Positions 55,039 to 63,516 of a DNA stretch of 64,000 bases are shown in pieces (within the stretch, counting starts at the first letter, position 1; the number at the start of each line of letters is the position of its first letter). The notes below the pieces were generated by a model. It had not been told where the DNA came from and made no database searches. It was given only the letters and a program-made list of their open reading frames with translations. Position numbers and translations under genes: made by a program. The DNA comes from Methylobacterium frigidaeris (GTDB lineage: Bacteria > Pseudomonadota > Alphaproteobacteria > Rhizobiales > Beijerinckiaceae). The DNA lies in NCBI RefSeq assembly GCF_022179185.1, contig NZ_BPQJ01000011.1:1-64000 (forward strand). Direction: 5' to 3'.

Positions 55039-57079
55039 CACGCGCTCCACCGGCGACCTGGTGACGGATTTCGTCGCCGATTTCGTGGCCGAGGCGCGCG
55101 AGCTGGTCCAGGCCGCGGCCGAGGACCTGCTGGCGCTCGACGGCGCCGCCGATCCGGCCGTGCTGAACCGGGTATTTCGCGCCGTCCACACCCTCAAGGG
55201 CTCGGCTGCCCTGTTCGACTGGCCGGACATGCTCGCCGTCCTGCACGCCGCCGAGGACGGGCTCGACGCCGCCCGCGCCGGCCGGCTCGAGACCGGTCCC
55301 GGCCTCGTCGACCTGTCGCTCGCCGCCCTCGACGCCGCGGCGCGCTGGACCGAGGCGATCGCTGCGACCGGGGCGCTCCCGGCCGGCGCCGCGGCGGAAT
55401 CGGCCCGGCTCGTCGAGGGGTACCGGAGCCTGCTGGCACCGGCGGGCGGGGCGCCCGATCCGGCGCCGGCCGGCCAGATGCCCGGCCGAATCCCCAGCTT
55501 GGCGCCCGACTGGGCCGCCGGCCTCCTCGCCACCGTGCGCGAGCGGCCGGACGGCGCCGTCACCGCCCTGCGCTACGTCCCGCGGGCCGATTGCTTCTTT
55601 GCCGGCGACGACCCCCTCGGCCTGGTGCGCCGGCTGCCCGGGCTGCTCGCCCTCGATCTCGCCCCCGCCACCCCCTGGCCGCCGGCGGAGACCATCGACG
55701 TCTTCGCCTGCAACCTCGTCGTGACGCTGCTCACCGCCGATCCGCCGGCAGAGGTCGACGCGGTATTCCGTCTAGTGCGCGATCAGGTCACGGTGGCGAC
55801 CCTGGCGCCGTCCGCGGGCGAGCCGGCGCCGGATGCCGAGCCGGCCTCGCCTGAATCCACCTCCGGTGCCGACGCGGCACCCCGGTCCCTGCGGGTCGAT
55901 GCGGGCCGGATCGATGCCCTGGTGGCCCTGGCCGACGATCTCGCCACCGCCCGCGCGGCCCTCGGCGCGGTCGTCGCCCGGGCCGCGTCCGGGGCCGACC
56001 TCGCTGGCCTTCTCCCTGCCTTGCGGGCGAGCGACGAGCGCATCGGACGGCTCTCCGCCGAGCTGCACCGCGAGGCGGTGGGCCTGAGGCTCCAGCCCCT
56101 GGCGCGGGTCTTCCGCCGCTTCCCGCGCCCGTTGCGAGACATGGCCCGTCAGCTCGGCAAGGAGGTGACGCTGAGCCTGGAGGGCGAGGCGACCGAGGTC
56201 GACCGAGACGTGGCCGAGGGGCTGTTCGAGCCCTTGCTGCACCTCCTGCGCAACGCCGCCGACCACGGCATCGAGTCGCCCGAGGCGCGGGCCCGCGCCG
56301 GCAAGCCGCGGTCAGGCCGGATCGTCCTGCGGGCCGAGAGCCGGGGCGAGCGGGTCGTCGTCTCGGTCTCGGATGACGGGGGCGGCCTCGACCCCGCCTT
56401 CATCCGCGCCCGTGCCGCCGCCCGCGGGCTGGTGGCGCCCGCCGCCCTCGCGGCCCTCGACGAGGCGGGGCTGATCGACCTGATCTTCGCCCCCGGCTTC
56501 TCGACCGCGGCCGAGGTCGGCGCCGTCTCCGGCCGCGGCGTCGGCATGGACGCGGTGCGGGAGGCCGTTTCGCGCCTCGGCGGCCGCTGCACGGTCGAGA
56601 GCCGGATCGGGGAGGGCACCACGGTCCGGTTGATCCTGCCCCGGGCCCAGTCCCTCGCCCGGCTGCTCCTGGTCGGGATCGGGCCGGAGCTCTACGGCCT
56701 GCCGATGGAGGCCGTGGACGAGCTCGCCCGGGTGCCGCGGGCGCGCATCCGCGACCACGGCCTCGGCACCGCCACGGTCCTGCGCGACCGGACGGTGCCG
56801 GTGCTGCACCTCGCCGACCTGCTCGACCTGCCCCGCGAGACGGCGCCCGCGGAGGCCCGGCTGGCGGTGCTGCGGCTCGGCGACGAGCGCGCCGCGATCG
56901 AGGTCGACCGCTTCGCCGGCCGCCTCGACGGGCTGGTGCGGCCGTTGCCGGGCCTCGCCGCCCTGCCGGGCCTCGCCGGGACCACGCTCACCGGTGACGG
57001 CCAGGTGCTGCTGGTGCTCGATCCGGAATCCCTGGTCGGGGAGAGGCAGGGGCAAGAGCGAGGGGAGGGGATGCCGTGA
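55031..57079 (+). CDS. cheA: Chemotaxis histidine kinase CheA
   Basis: CheA (682 aa) has an HPt domain with His53 (FRAVHTLKGSAALF), a second domain (about 150-260, including PRADCFFAGDDPLGLVRRLP), a dimerisation helix pair (about 290-350), the ATPase domain (LRNAADHGIESPEAR, VSDDGGGLD, GRGVGMDAV) and a CheW-like regulatory domain at the C-terminus. The second domain sits where P2 (CheY/CheB binding) lies in E. coli but looks unlike it. The stop overlaps the STAS gene by 4 bp. Confidence 0.94.
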   Translation: MTDTRSTGDLVTDFVADFVAEARELVQAAAEDLLALDGAADPAVLNRVFRAVHTLKGSAALFDWPDMLAVLHAAEDGLDAARAGRLETGPGLVDLSLAALDAAARWTEAIAATGALPAGAAAESARLVEGYRSLLAPAGGAPDPAPAGQMPGRIPSLAPDWAAGLLATVRERPDGAVTALRYVPRADCFFAGDDPLGLVRRLPGLLALDLAPATPWPPAETIDVFACNLVVTLLTADPPAEVDAVFRLVRDQVTVATLAPSAGEPAPDAEPASPESTSGADAAPRSLRVDAGRIDALVALADDLATARAALGAVVARAASGADLAGLLPALRASDERIGRLSAELHREAVGLRLQPLARVFRRFPRPLRDMARQLGKEVTLSLEGEATEVDRDVAEGLFEPLLHLLRNAADHGIESPEARARAGKPRSGRIVLRAESRGERVVVSVSDDGGGLDPAFIRARAAARGLVAPAALAALDEAGLIDLIFAPGFSTAAEVGAVSGRGVGMDAVREAVSRLGGRCTVESRIGEGTTVRLILPRAQSLARLLLVGIGPELYGLPMEAVDELARVPRARIRDHGLGTATVLRDRTVPVLHLADLLDLPRETAPAEARLAVLRLGDERAAIEVDRFAGRLDGLVRPLPGLAALPGLAGTTLTGDGQVLLVLDPESLVGERQGQERGEGMP

Positions 57080-57333
57080 GCGTGCGCCGCGACGGAGACC
57101 TGATCCACCTCGAAGGCACCTGCCCGGTGGAGGAGGCGGAGACCCTGGCCGCCCTGCTTCTCGCCCATCCGGGTTCGGGCGTGGCGTGGAGCGCCTGCAC
57201 CGGGCTGCACACGGCCGTGATCCAGGTGCTGCTGCGGCTGCGCCCGTCGCTCCACGGCACCTGCGGCGATCCATTCGCGGCCCGCTGGCTCGCGCCGCTG
57301 ATGGAGCGGGCGACCGACACGCAGGCAGGATGA
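57076..57333 (+). CDS. Small STAS-like protein of the chemosensory operon
   Basis: An 85-aa protein with one STAS-like domain (LIHLEGTCPVEEAETLAALL, then GVAWSACTGLHTAVIQVLLR). The position usually occupied by the phosphorylated Ser/Thr of anti-anti-sigma factors reads ACTGLHTA, so a target Thr may exist but the Asp-Ser-Ser/Thr-Gly pattern is not complete. The GTG start overlaps the cheA stop by 4 bp. Its role may be to bind or regulate the kinase. Confidence 0.75.
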   Translation: MSVRRDGDLIHLEGTCPVEEAETLAALLLAHPGSGVAWSACTGLHTAVIQVLLRLRPSLHGTCGDPFAARWLAPLMERATDTQAG

Positions 57334-57449
57334 GCGCCACTGGGCGCCGTACCCATCCCCCGGCTCCGCGCACGGGATCGTGAAGCCGGGCCGATTTTCG
57401 CCACGGTTGCGGCTTAGCCCTGCGGCCAACCCTGTCGCGGGGACCCGAT

Positions 57450-57487
57450 AACCGTTTGTTGACGGTTTTCGGCAACCTTGCGTTCAC
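57450..57487 (+). promoter_or_regulatory. Possible promoter/operator of the DUF882 gene
   Basis: AACCGT (57450-57455) and ACGGTT (57462-57467) form a small palindrome. TTGACG (57459-57464) overlaps it and could be a -35 box; 17 bp further is GTTCAC, a poor -10 match. The start codon is at 57525. This is only a suggestion. Confidence 0.25.
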
Positions 57488-57524
57488 CATGGCGGCCACG
57501 CGGCCCGAGCGAGGATGAGGGATC

Positions 57525-59069
57525 GTGCGAGCGCTCAAGCGTGCCGGCCGCGGGGCGGCCGACCCGGCCCGGGGAACCCGCTCCTCCCGCTCCTGCCGTC
57601 GCGGCGCCCTGGCGCTGATGGCCTGCCTGACGGCCGTGCTCGGATCGACCAGCGGCACGCAGGACGCGGTCGCCAACGGTGACACCCGCACGATCGCGAT
57701 CTTCCACGAGCACACCAAGGAGAGCGCCGCGATCACGTTCAAGCGTGACGGGCGTTACGACCGGGCCGCCCTCGAGCAGCTGAACTGGCTCCTGCGCGAC
57801 TGGCGCCTCGACGAGCCGACCAAGATGGATCCGCGCCTGTTCGACGTGGTGTGGGAGGCCCACCGCGCCGTTGGCTCGCAGGACGCGATCCACGTCGTCT
57901 CGGCCTATCGCTCGCCGAAGACCAACGCCGCCCTGCGCCGGCGCTCCCGCGCGGTGGCCGAGCACAGCCAGCACATGCTCGGCAAGGCGATGGATTTCTA
58001 CCTCGCCGACGTCTCGATCGACCAGATCCGGGCGATCGGCATGCGGATGCAGCGCGGCGGCGTCGGCTGGTACCCGCAGGCCAACAGCCCCTTCGTCCAT
58101 CTCGACGTCGGCTCGGTGCGCTCCTGGCCGCGGATGAGCCACGACCAGCTCGCCCGCCTGTTCCCGGACGGGCGCACCGTCCACCTGCCGGCTGACGGCC
58201 GTCCGATGCCGGGCTACGAGAGCGCCAGGGCGGAGATCCTGGCCCGCGGCGGCAGCGTGATGGGCGTGAGCCAGGCGATCGCGGCGGCGGACGAGGAGGA
58301 CAGCCCGAACGTCGTCGGACAATTCTTCGCCATGCTGTTCGGCGGCGCGAAGCCCGCCGCCCCGCCGCCCGCCCCGGTGGTCCTGTCCGGGCGCGCGGGC
58401 CGTGTCCGCCCGGTGGCGCTCGCCAGCGCCCAGCCGGAGGATGCCGGCACGCGGGAAGTTCTCGCCCGAGATGCCCTGGCCTACGCGGCGCCGGCCGCAC
58501 CCGCCGCCCTGCTGCCGCCGGCCGCGCCTCGCCAGGCCGCCTTGCCGGAGCCGGCGCCCGTTCCGCCGGAGGCCGCTCCGGCCGCCGTCGCGGCCGAGCC
58601 GGAGGCGCGCACCGAGCCGGCGCCCGAGATGCCGGCCAGAACCCCGCTGCCGCCCCGGCGCCCGTCGGAATTCGCCGCCCTGGCGGAGGCGCTGGTCGCG
58701 AGCCCGCCGCCGGTCACCGTGCCGCTGCCCCCCGCCCGCCCGGCTTCGATCCAGGTCGCCTCGGCCGATGCCGACCCGGCGGCCCTCGGCGCCATGCTCC
58801 AGCCGCGCCCCCGGGCGACGCCCGTGCCGCCGGCGCCGGCGCCAACCGATTCGAAGGCGCAGCTGCGCGCCCTGTTCAGCGCCGCGGCGGCCGCGCCGGC
58901 GGCCGAGGCCGCGACGATCCGCATCGTCCAGCGGCCCAAGAGCGGCACCCCGCCCGCCGGCCTCGTCGCCGCCCCCGCCGGCGCGGTGGCGACCCGCTTC
59001 CAGGCCGGCTCATCCGAGGACGCTCCGGGCGCCGGCCGCTTCAGCGGGTCGGCGGTCGGGCGGCGCTGA
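57525..59069 (+). CDS. DUF882 (YcbK/M15-type) peptidase domain protein with long Pro/Ala tail
   Basis: The 514-aa protein is exported (twin-Arg-like RSCRRGALALMACLTAVLG). The DUF882 domain (about 45-225) has SAYRSPKTNAALRRRS, SQHMLGKAMDFYLADV and PFVHLDVGSVRSW, with the His/Asp/His set that binds zinc in M15 peptidoglycan peptidases. The rest is about 250 residues rich in Ala, Pro and Arg, which could span the wall. GTG 57525 follows GAGGATGAGG. A role in peptidoglycan turnover is likely by family. Confidence 0.88.
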   Translation: MRALKRAGRGAADPARGTRSSRSCRRGALALMACLTAVLGSTSGTQDAVANGDTRTIAIFHEHTKESAAITFKRDGRYDRAALEQLNWLLRDWRLDEPTKMDPRLFDVVWEAHRAVGSQDAIHVVSAYRSPKTNAALRRRSRAVAEHSQHMLGKAMDFYLADVSIDQIRAIGMRMQRGGVGWYPQANSPFVHLDVGSVRSWPRMSHDQLARLFPDGRTVHLPADGRPMPGYESARAEILARGGSVMGVSQAIAAADEEDSPNVVGQFFAMLFGGAKPAAPPPAPVVLSGRAGRVRPVALASAQPEDAGTREVLARDALAYAAPAAPAALLPPAAPRQAALPEPAPVPPEAAPAAVAAEPEARTEPAPEMPARTPLPPRRPSEFAALAEALVASPPPVTVPLPPARPASIQVASADADPAALGAMLQPRPRATPVPPAPAPTDSKAQLRALFSAAAAAPAAEAATIRIVQRPKSGTPPAGLVAAPAGAVATRFQAGSSEDAPGAGRFSGSAVGRR

Positions 59070-59093
59070 GATCGATCGAGACCGGACCGTGCG

Positions 59094-59720
59094 ATGAACT
59101 GGGTCGAGGCGATCGGCTATCTCGGGACCGCGCTCACCATCGCGTCGACCGCGATGAGCACCATGATTCCGCTGCGGGTCGTCTCGATCCTCGCCAGCGT
59201 GGCGGTGATGACCTACGGGATCCTGACCGGCAGCATGCCGGTGGTGCTCACCGAGGCGATCCAGATCCCGTTCAATGCCTGGCGGCTCTACCAGATGGTC
59301 CGGCTGGTGCGCGACGTCGAGCGGGCGGCCGGGGGCGACCTCTCCCTCGACTGGCTCCGGCCCTTCGGCGAGTCCCGGCGCATCGCCGCCGGCGAGGTGC
59401 TGTTCCGCAAGGGCGACCCGGCCGCCGAGATGTTCCTGATCGAGGGCGGCCGCTTCCGCATCGAGGAACTCGGCCTCGAGATCCGGCCCGGCGCCATCGT
59501 GGGCGAGCTCGGCATGCTCTCGCCGGGCAACCTGCGCACCGGCACCCTGGTCTGCACCGAGCCCGGCGTCGTCCTCGGGGTGGCCTATTCGGACGTGAAG
59601 CAGCTCTACTACCAGAATCCGGAATTCGGCTTCTACTTCCTGAAGCTGACGAGCGAGCGCCTGTTCCAGACGGCGCAGGCCGCGCCCGACCGGGCGCGGG
59701 CCGGCACCGAGGTGATCTGA
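59094..59720 (+). CDS. Membrane protein with cyclic-nucleotide-binding domain
   Basis: The 208-aa protein has two or three short hydrophobic helices at the N-terminus (about 5-60, MNWVEAIGYLGTALTIASTA) and then a CNB domain (about 95-190) with GAIVGELGMLSPGNLRTGTLV. The usual phosphate-binding cassette is GELAL-(x)n-RxAT; here Arg is followed by TGT, so nucleotide binding is uncertain. It has no DNA-binding domain. It follows the DUF882 gene by 24 bp and may be cotranscribed. Confidence 0.82.
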   Translation: MNWVEAIGYLGTALTIASTAMSTMIPLRVVSILASVAVMTYGILTGSMPVVLTEAIQIPFNAWRLYQMVRLVRDVERAAGGDLSLDWLRPFGESRRIAAGEVLFRKGDPAAEMFLIEGGRFRIEELGLEIRPGAIVGELGMLSPGNLRTGTLVCTEPGVVLGVAYSDVKQLYYQNPEFGFYFLKLTSERLFQTAQAAPDRARAGTEVI

Positions 59721-59734
59721 GGCGGCTTCGCGCC

Positions 59735-62197
59735 TCACCCCTCGATGATCGACCGGATCTTGGTCGCCAGGCCTTCCACCGGGAAGGGCTTGGTGATCAT
59801 CTGCATGCCGGGGCCGAAATGCCCGTTGCCGAAGGCGGCGTTCTCGGCGTAGCCGGTCATGAACAGCACCTTCAGGCTCGGGCGCACCAGCCGGGCCTGG
59901 TCGGCGAGCTGGCGGCCGTTCAGGCCCGGCAGGCCGACATCGGTCACCAGCAGGTCGATGTGGGCGCCCGATTGCAGCAGGCGCAGGCCCGCCGGCCCGT
60001 CGCCGGCCTCGAGCGTGCGGTAGCCGAGCTCGTGCAGCACCTCGATCACCAGGGCGCGCACGGTCGAATCGTCCTCCACCACCAGCACCGTCTCGCCGCG
60101 CTCGGCCCGCGGCGCCTCGCCCCGCATCTCGGCGGCGGCTTCGATCTCGCCGTGGTAGCGCGGCAGGTAGAGCTTGACCGTCGTGCCCTGCCCGGGCTCC
60201 GAGTAGATCTTGACGTTGCCTTCGGACTGCTTGGCGAAGCCGTAGATCATCGACAGGCCGAGGCCCGTCCCCTGCCCGAGGGGCTTCGTGGTGAAGAACG
60301 GGTCGAAGGCGCGGGCGATCACGTCCGGCGGCATGCCGGTGCCGGTATCGGTCACGCTGACGAGGACATACTGCCCCGCCCGCACCCCGACGTCCCGCGA
60401 GACGTAGGCGTCGTCGAGATGGGCGTTGGCGGTCTCGATGGTGAGGCGCCCGCCCTCCGGCATCGCGTCGCGGGCGTTGATGGCGAGGTTGAGGATCGCG
60501 TTCTCGAGCTGGTTGGGGTCGCAGAGCGTCAGCCACAGCCCGCCCGCCACCACGACCTCCAGCTGCACCCGCTCGCCCAGCGTCCGGCGCATCAGCTCGT
60601 CCATCGAGCTCACCAGGCGGTTGGCGTCGACGGGCTTCGCCTCCAGCGGCTGGCGGCGCGAGAAGGCGAGGAGCCGGTGGGTCAGCGCCGCGGCGCGCTG
60701 GGCCGAGGCCATGGCGAGGCCGGCATAGCGGGTCAGGTTCTCGGTACGGCCCTCGTTGATGCGGGTCTGCATCAGGTCGAGGGAGCCGACGATGCCGGTG
60801 AGCAGGTTGTTGAAATCGTGGGCGATGCCCCCCGTGAGCTGGCCCACCGCCTCCATCTTCTGCGACTGGCGCAGCTGCTCCTCGGCCCGCTCGCGCTCGG
60901 CCACCGCCTCGCGCACCCGCGCCTCGAGGGTGTCGTTGAGCTCGCGCAGGGCCACCTCGGCCCGCTTCGCGTCGGTGACGTCGTAGATCACCCCGACATG
61001 GCGCAGGCCCGAGGTCTCGGTGTCGCGGATCGCCTCGCCGCGGCGCACCAGCCAGCGCACCTCGCCGGTATCGGCCAGCCGCACCCGGGTCTCGATCGGC
61101 GGCAGCTCGCCCTCGTGGCGCTGGTCGGGCGCCAGCAGCGGCGGGTCGCCCTCGACGACCAGCGCGTTGACGGCGCTCGCCGCCACGGTGCCGGCCGGCA
61201 CCAGGCCGAGCAGGCTGCAGAATTGCGGCGAGGCCGTCACCGTGGCGAAGCCCGGCACGTGCTCGAAGGCGCCGACGCGGCCCGCCGACTGGGCGATGCG
61301 CAAGCGCTCCTCGACCCGCTTCTGCTCGGTGACCTCGACCAGCACCCCGGTGAAGCGGGCGGGCCGCCCGTCGGGGCCGAAATGGCAGCGGCCGCGGGCA
61401 TGGACCCAGCGCACCAAGCCGTCCGGCGCGAGCAGGCGGTATTCCTTGTCGAACACCTCGGCCCCGCCGAGGATGCCGCTCACTGCGAGGCGTACCCGCA
61501 GGCGGTCGAGGGGGTGGATGCCGGTGAAGAAGGCGCTCGCCGGCAGCGCTCCGGGGCTCAACGGCACGGTGCCCGGCCGCGGCGGGGAACTGAGCCCGGT
61601 GAGCGCGGCGAAGCGCCCGTCGACGTGCAGGCGCTTGCCCAGGATGTCCCAGTCCCAGGTGCCGGCGATGCCGGCCGAGGAGAGGGTCAGGGAGAGCTGG
61701 CGCTGCGCCTCGGCCAGCCGGCGCTCGATGTCGGCGAGGCGCTCGCGCCCGGTCTCCGCCTCGTGGACATGCGACATGTCCACCTGGGAGGCGAAGAAGT
61801 TGACGAGGCGGCCGGTCTCGTCGCGGATCGGGCAGATCAGCAGCTGGTTCCAGAACCGGCTGCCGTCGCGGCGGTAGTTCAGGATCGTCACCCGGACCAC
61901 GCGCTCCTCGCGCAGGCCCTCGCGGATCGCCGCCGTCGCGCCCGGGTCGGTGTCCGGCCCCTGCAGGAAGCGGCAGTTCCGCCCCAGCACCTCGGAGGCG
62001 TCGTAGCCGGTGAGCGTCAGGAAGGCCTGGTTGGCGAAGACGACCGGGTTGTCGGGGATCTGGGGGGCACTGATCAGCATCGGCTGGCGCGACTGCTCCA
62101 GCGCGGCCAGGAACGGCCCGGCGCGGGTCCGCGCCGCCGCGATGGCCGCGGCGAGTACCGCGGCCTGGCCCGCAGCGGTTTCGTCCGGCGCGCTCAC
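59735..62197 (-). CDS. LOV-domain hybrid histidine kinase
   Basis: The 820-aa soluble protein has a LOV domain (about 35-145), two more PAS domains (about 170-295 and 300-415), HisKA with His460 ([13 protein letters not shown]), an ATPase domain ([34 protein letters not shown]) and a receiver (about 700-820, [13 protein letters not shown]). The LOV signature GRNCRFLQG contains Cys75, which forms the light-induced flavin adduct in blue-light receptors, and the following [10 protein letters not shown] is typical. GTG 62197 is 28 bp after the CheC gene stop. It is the last gene of the minus-strand operon. Confidence 0.92.
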   Translation of the reverse strand: MSAPDETAAGQAAVLAAAIAAARTRAGPFLAALEQSRQPMLISAPQIPDNPVVFANQAFLTLTGYDASEVLGRNCRFLQGPDTDPGATAAIREGLREERVVRVTILNYRRDGSRFWNQLLICPIRDETGRLVNFFASQVDMSHVHEAETGRERLADIERRLAEAQRQLSLTLSSAGIAGTWDWDILGKRLHVDGRFAALTGLSSPPRPGTVPLSPGALPASAFFTGIHPLDRLRVRLAVSGILGGAEVFDKEYRLLAPDGLVRWVHARGRCHFGPDGRPARFTGVLVEVTEQKRVEERLRIAQSAGRVGAFEHVPGFATVTASPQFCSLLGLVPAGTVAASAVNALVVEGDPPLLAPDQRHEGELPPIETRVRLADTGEVRWLVRRGEAIRDTETSGLRHVGVIYDVTDAKRAEVALRELNDTLEARVREAVAERERAEEQLRQSQKMEAVGQLTGGIAHDFNNLLTGIVGSLDLMQTRINEGRTENLTRYAGLAMASAQRAAALTHRLLAFSRRQPLEAKPVDANRLVSSMDELMRRTLGERVQLEVVVAGGLWLTLCDPNQLENAILNLAINARDAMPEGGRLTIETANAHLDDAYVSRDVGVRAGQYVLVSVTDTGTGMPPDVIARAFDPFFTTKPLGQGTGLGLSMIYGFAKQSEGNVKIYSEPGQGTTVKLYLPRYHGEIEAAAEMRGEAPRAERGETVLVVEDDSTVRALVIEVLHELGYRTLEAGDGPAGLRLLQSGAHIDLLVTDVGLPGLNGRQLADQARLVRPSLKVLFMTGYAENAAFGNGHFGPGMQMITKPFPVEGLATKIRSIIEG

Positions 62198-62225
62198 GCC
62201 GCACTCCCGTCGCGACGGCGGGTCA

Positions 62226-62879
62226 TCACGCGTCCAGGTCGCCGAGGGCGCGGGCGATGAACTCGTCCACCAGCATCCGCAGGTTCTCCAGCGACGGCAG
62301 GTCCATCAGCATCGCCAGGTAGCCGCGGATGTCGCGCTCGCTCACCGAGAAGTCGATGTAGAGGAACAGCACCAGGGCGTCCGCGCCCGGCGCCGCTTCG
62401 CCCGCGTCCATCCCGAAGATCCGCGGTCCGTCGCCGCGCACGATGCCGGGCAGCGACATGGTCAGCGTGCGCTGGAGCATGTTCGCCATAGTGGCGAGGC
62501 AGCCGTTCAGGATGATGTTGCCGGTCTCGGCGAGCGCCTCGTCCTCGAGGGCGGCGACCTCCTCGGGCGACAGGTCCTCGCCGGCGACGGCCCGGACCAG
62601 CTCGCGGCCGTTCTCCTGCGGGAAGATCAGCAGGGCGCGGCCCGCGAAGGCGCCCTCGAAATCCTGGTGCACCACCACGAGCGGCGCCGCCTCGCGCTCG
62701 CCGATCAGCCGCGCGGCGGCCTGGCGAGAGACGATCTCGACGGACGGTACCGAGAGCAGCACCTGGGTGCCGATCATCTGGCGCAGGCTCGCGGCGGCGC
62801 GGCTGACCCCGATATTGACGAGTTCGGTGAAGGCGTCCTGCTGCAGCTCGGTCAGGCCGATCGTCGCCTCATCGCTCAT
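62226..62879 (-). CDS. CheC-type phosphatase
   Basis: The 217-aa protein contains two copies of the CheC/CheX active-site signature: DAFTELVNIGVSRAAASL and DEALAETGNIILNGCLATMA, each with the Glu and Asn used to dephosphorylate CheY-like proteins. Motif spacing to the following Pro is also kept. CheC in Bacillus works with CheD; no cheD is in this window. The ATG overlaps the upstream receiver gene stop by 4 bp. Confidence 0.9.
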   Translation of the reverse strand: MSDEATIGLTELQQDAFTELVNIGVSRAAASLRQMIGTQVLLSVPSVEIVSRQAAARLIGEREAAPLVVVHQDFEGAFAGRALLIFPQENGRELVRAVAGEDLSPEEVAALEDEALAETGNIILNGCLATMANMLQRTLTMSLPGIVRGDGPRIFGMDAGEAAPGADALVLFLYIDFSVSERDIRGYLAMLMDLPSLENLRMLVDEFIARALGDLDA

Positions 62880-63286
62880 GGCGTATTGCTCCGGCGCAGG
62901 CGCAGGGTCGCGCCCGAGAGGAAGCCCGCGAGCGCATCGCCGGTGAGGGGTTTCGCCAGGAACGTCGCCTCGAGCTCACGGGCGCGGGCGATCACTTCGT
63001 CCTGGATATTGGCCGAGATCACCGCGATCGGCATGCCCGGCCGCTCCGCGCGCAACTCTTCCGCGAGGGCGAGCCCGTCCTTGCCCGGCATGTTGAAGTC
63101 GAGGAGCGCCACGTCGACCGGCCCGCCCGCCACCGCCTTGACGGCCTCGTCGGCATTGGCCGCCTCGCGCACCACCCAGTCCGGCCTGATCTGCCGCAGC
63201 AGCCGTACGGCGACGGCACGGGCGAGCTTGCTGTCGTCCACGACGAGGACGGTGACGGGCGTAGGAGCGGTCGGAGGCTGCGACAT
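62876..63286 (-). CDS. CheY-like response regulator
   Basis: A 136-aa single receiver (from ATG 63286). VTVLVVDDSKLARAVAVRLL begins the domain; the acceptor Asp is in VALLDFNMPGKDGL, and IAVISANIQ and TFLAKPLTGDAL supply Ser/Thr and Lys. Another ATG at 63295 is in frame; neither has a clear ribosome site. It heads an operon with CheC and the LOV kinase, so it is the likely target of the CheC phosphatase and possibly of either nearby kinase. Confidence 0.9.
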   Translation of the reverse strand: MSQPPTAPTPVTVLVVDDSKLARAVAVRLLRQIRPDWVVREAANADEAVKAVAGGPVDVALLDFNMPGKDGLALAEELRAERPGMPIAVISANIQDEVIARARELEATFLAKPLTGDALAGFLSGATLRLRRSNTP

Positions 63287-63516
63287 GACCAGCATCTAGG
63301 CGGTTTTGGCCGAAAGGGAAATGGAGAGTCGCGCCCTCTCGGCAGCCCTGCGCGACGAAGCTCGCCTCTGCCTACCGGGAGGTCGACTCGTCATAGCCGA
63401 TATCCCGCCCGGACGCCCGCCCCGGTCGTGGTCGGCGGGGTGGCGTCGCCGATCCGGTCACCAGAACCGGGCGCAGCTCTTTTCCCGATCCGGGCCCGAG
63501 ACGCGGGCGGTTCCCG

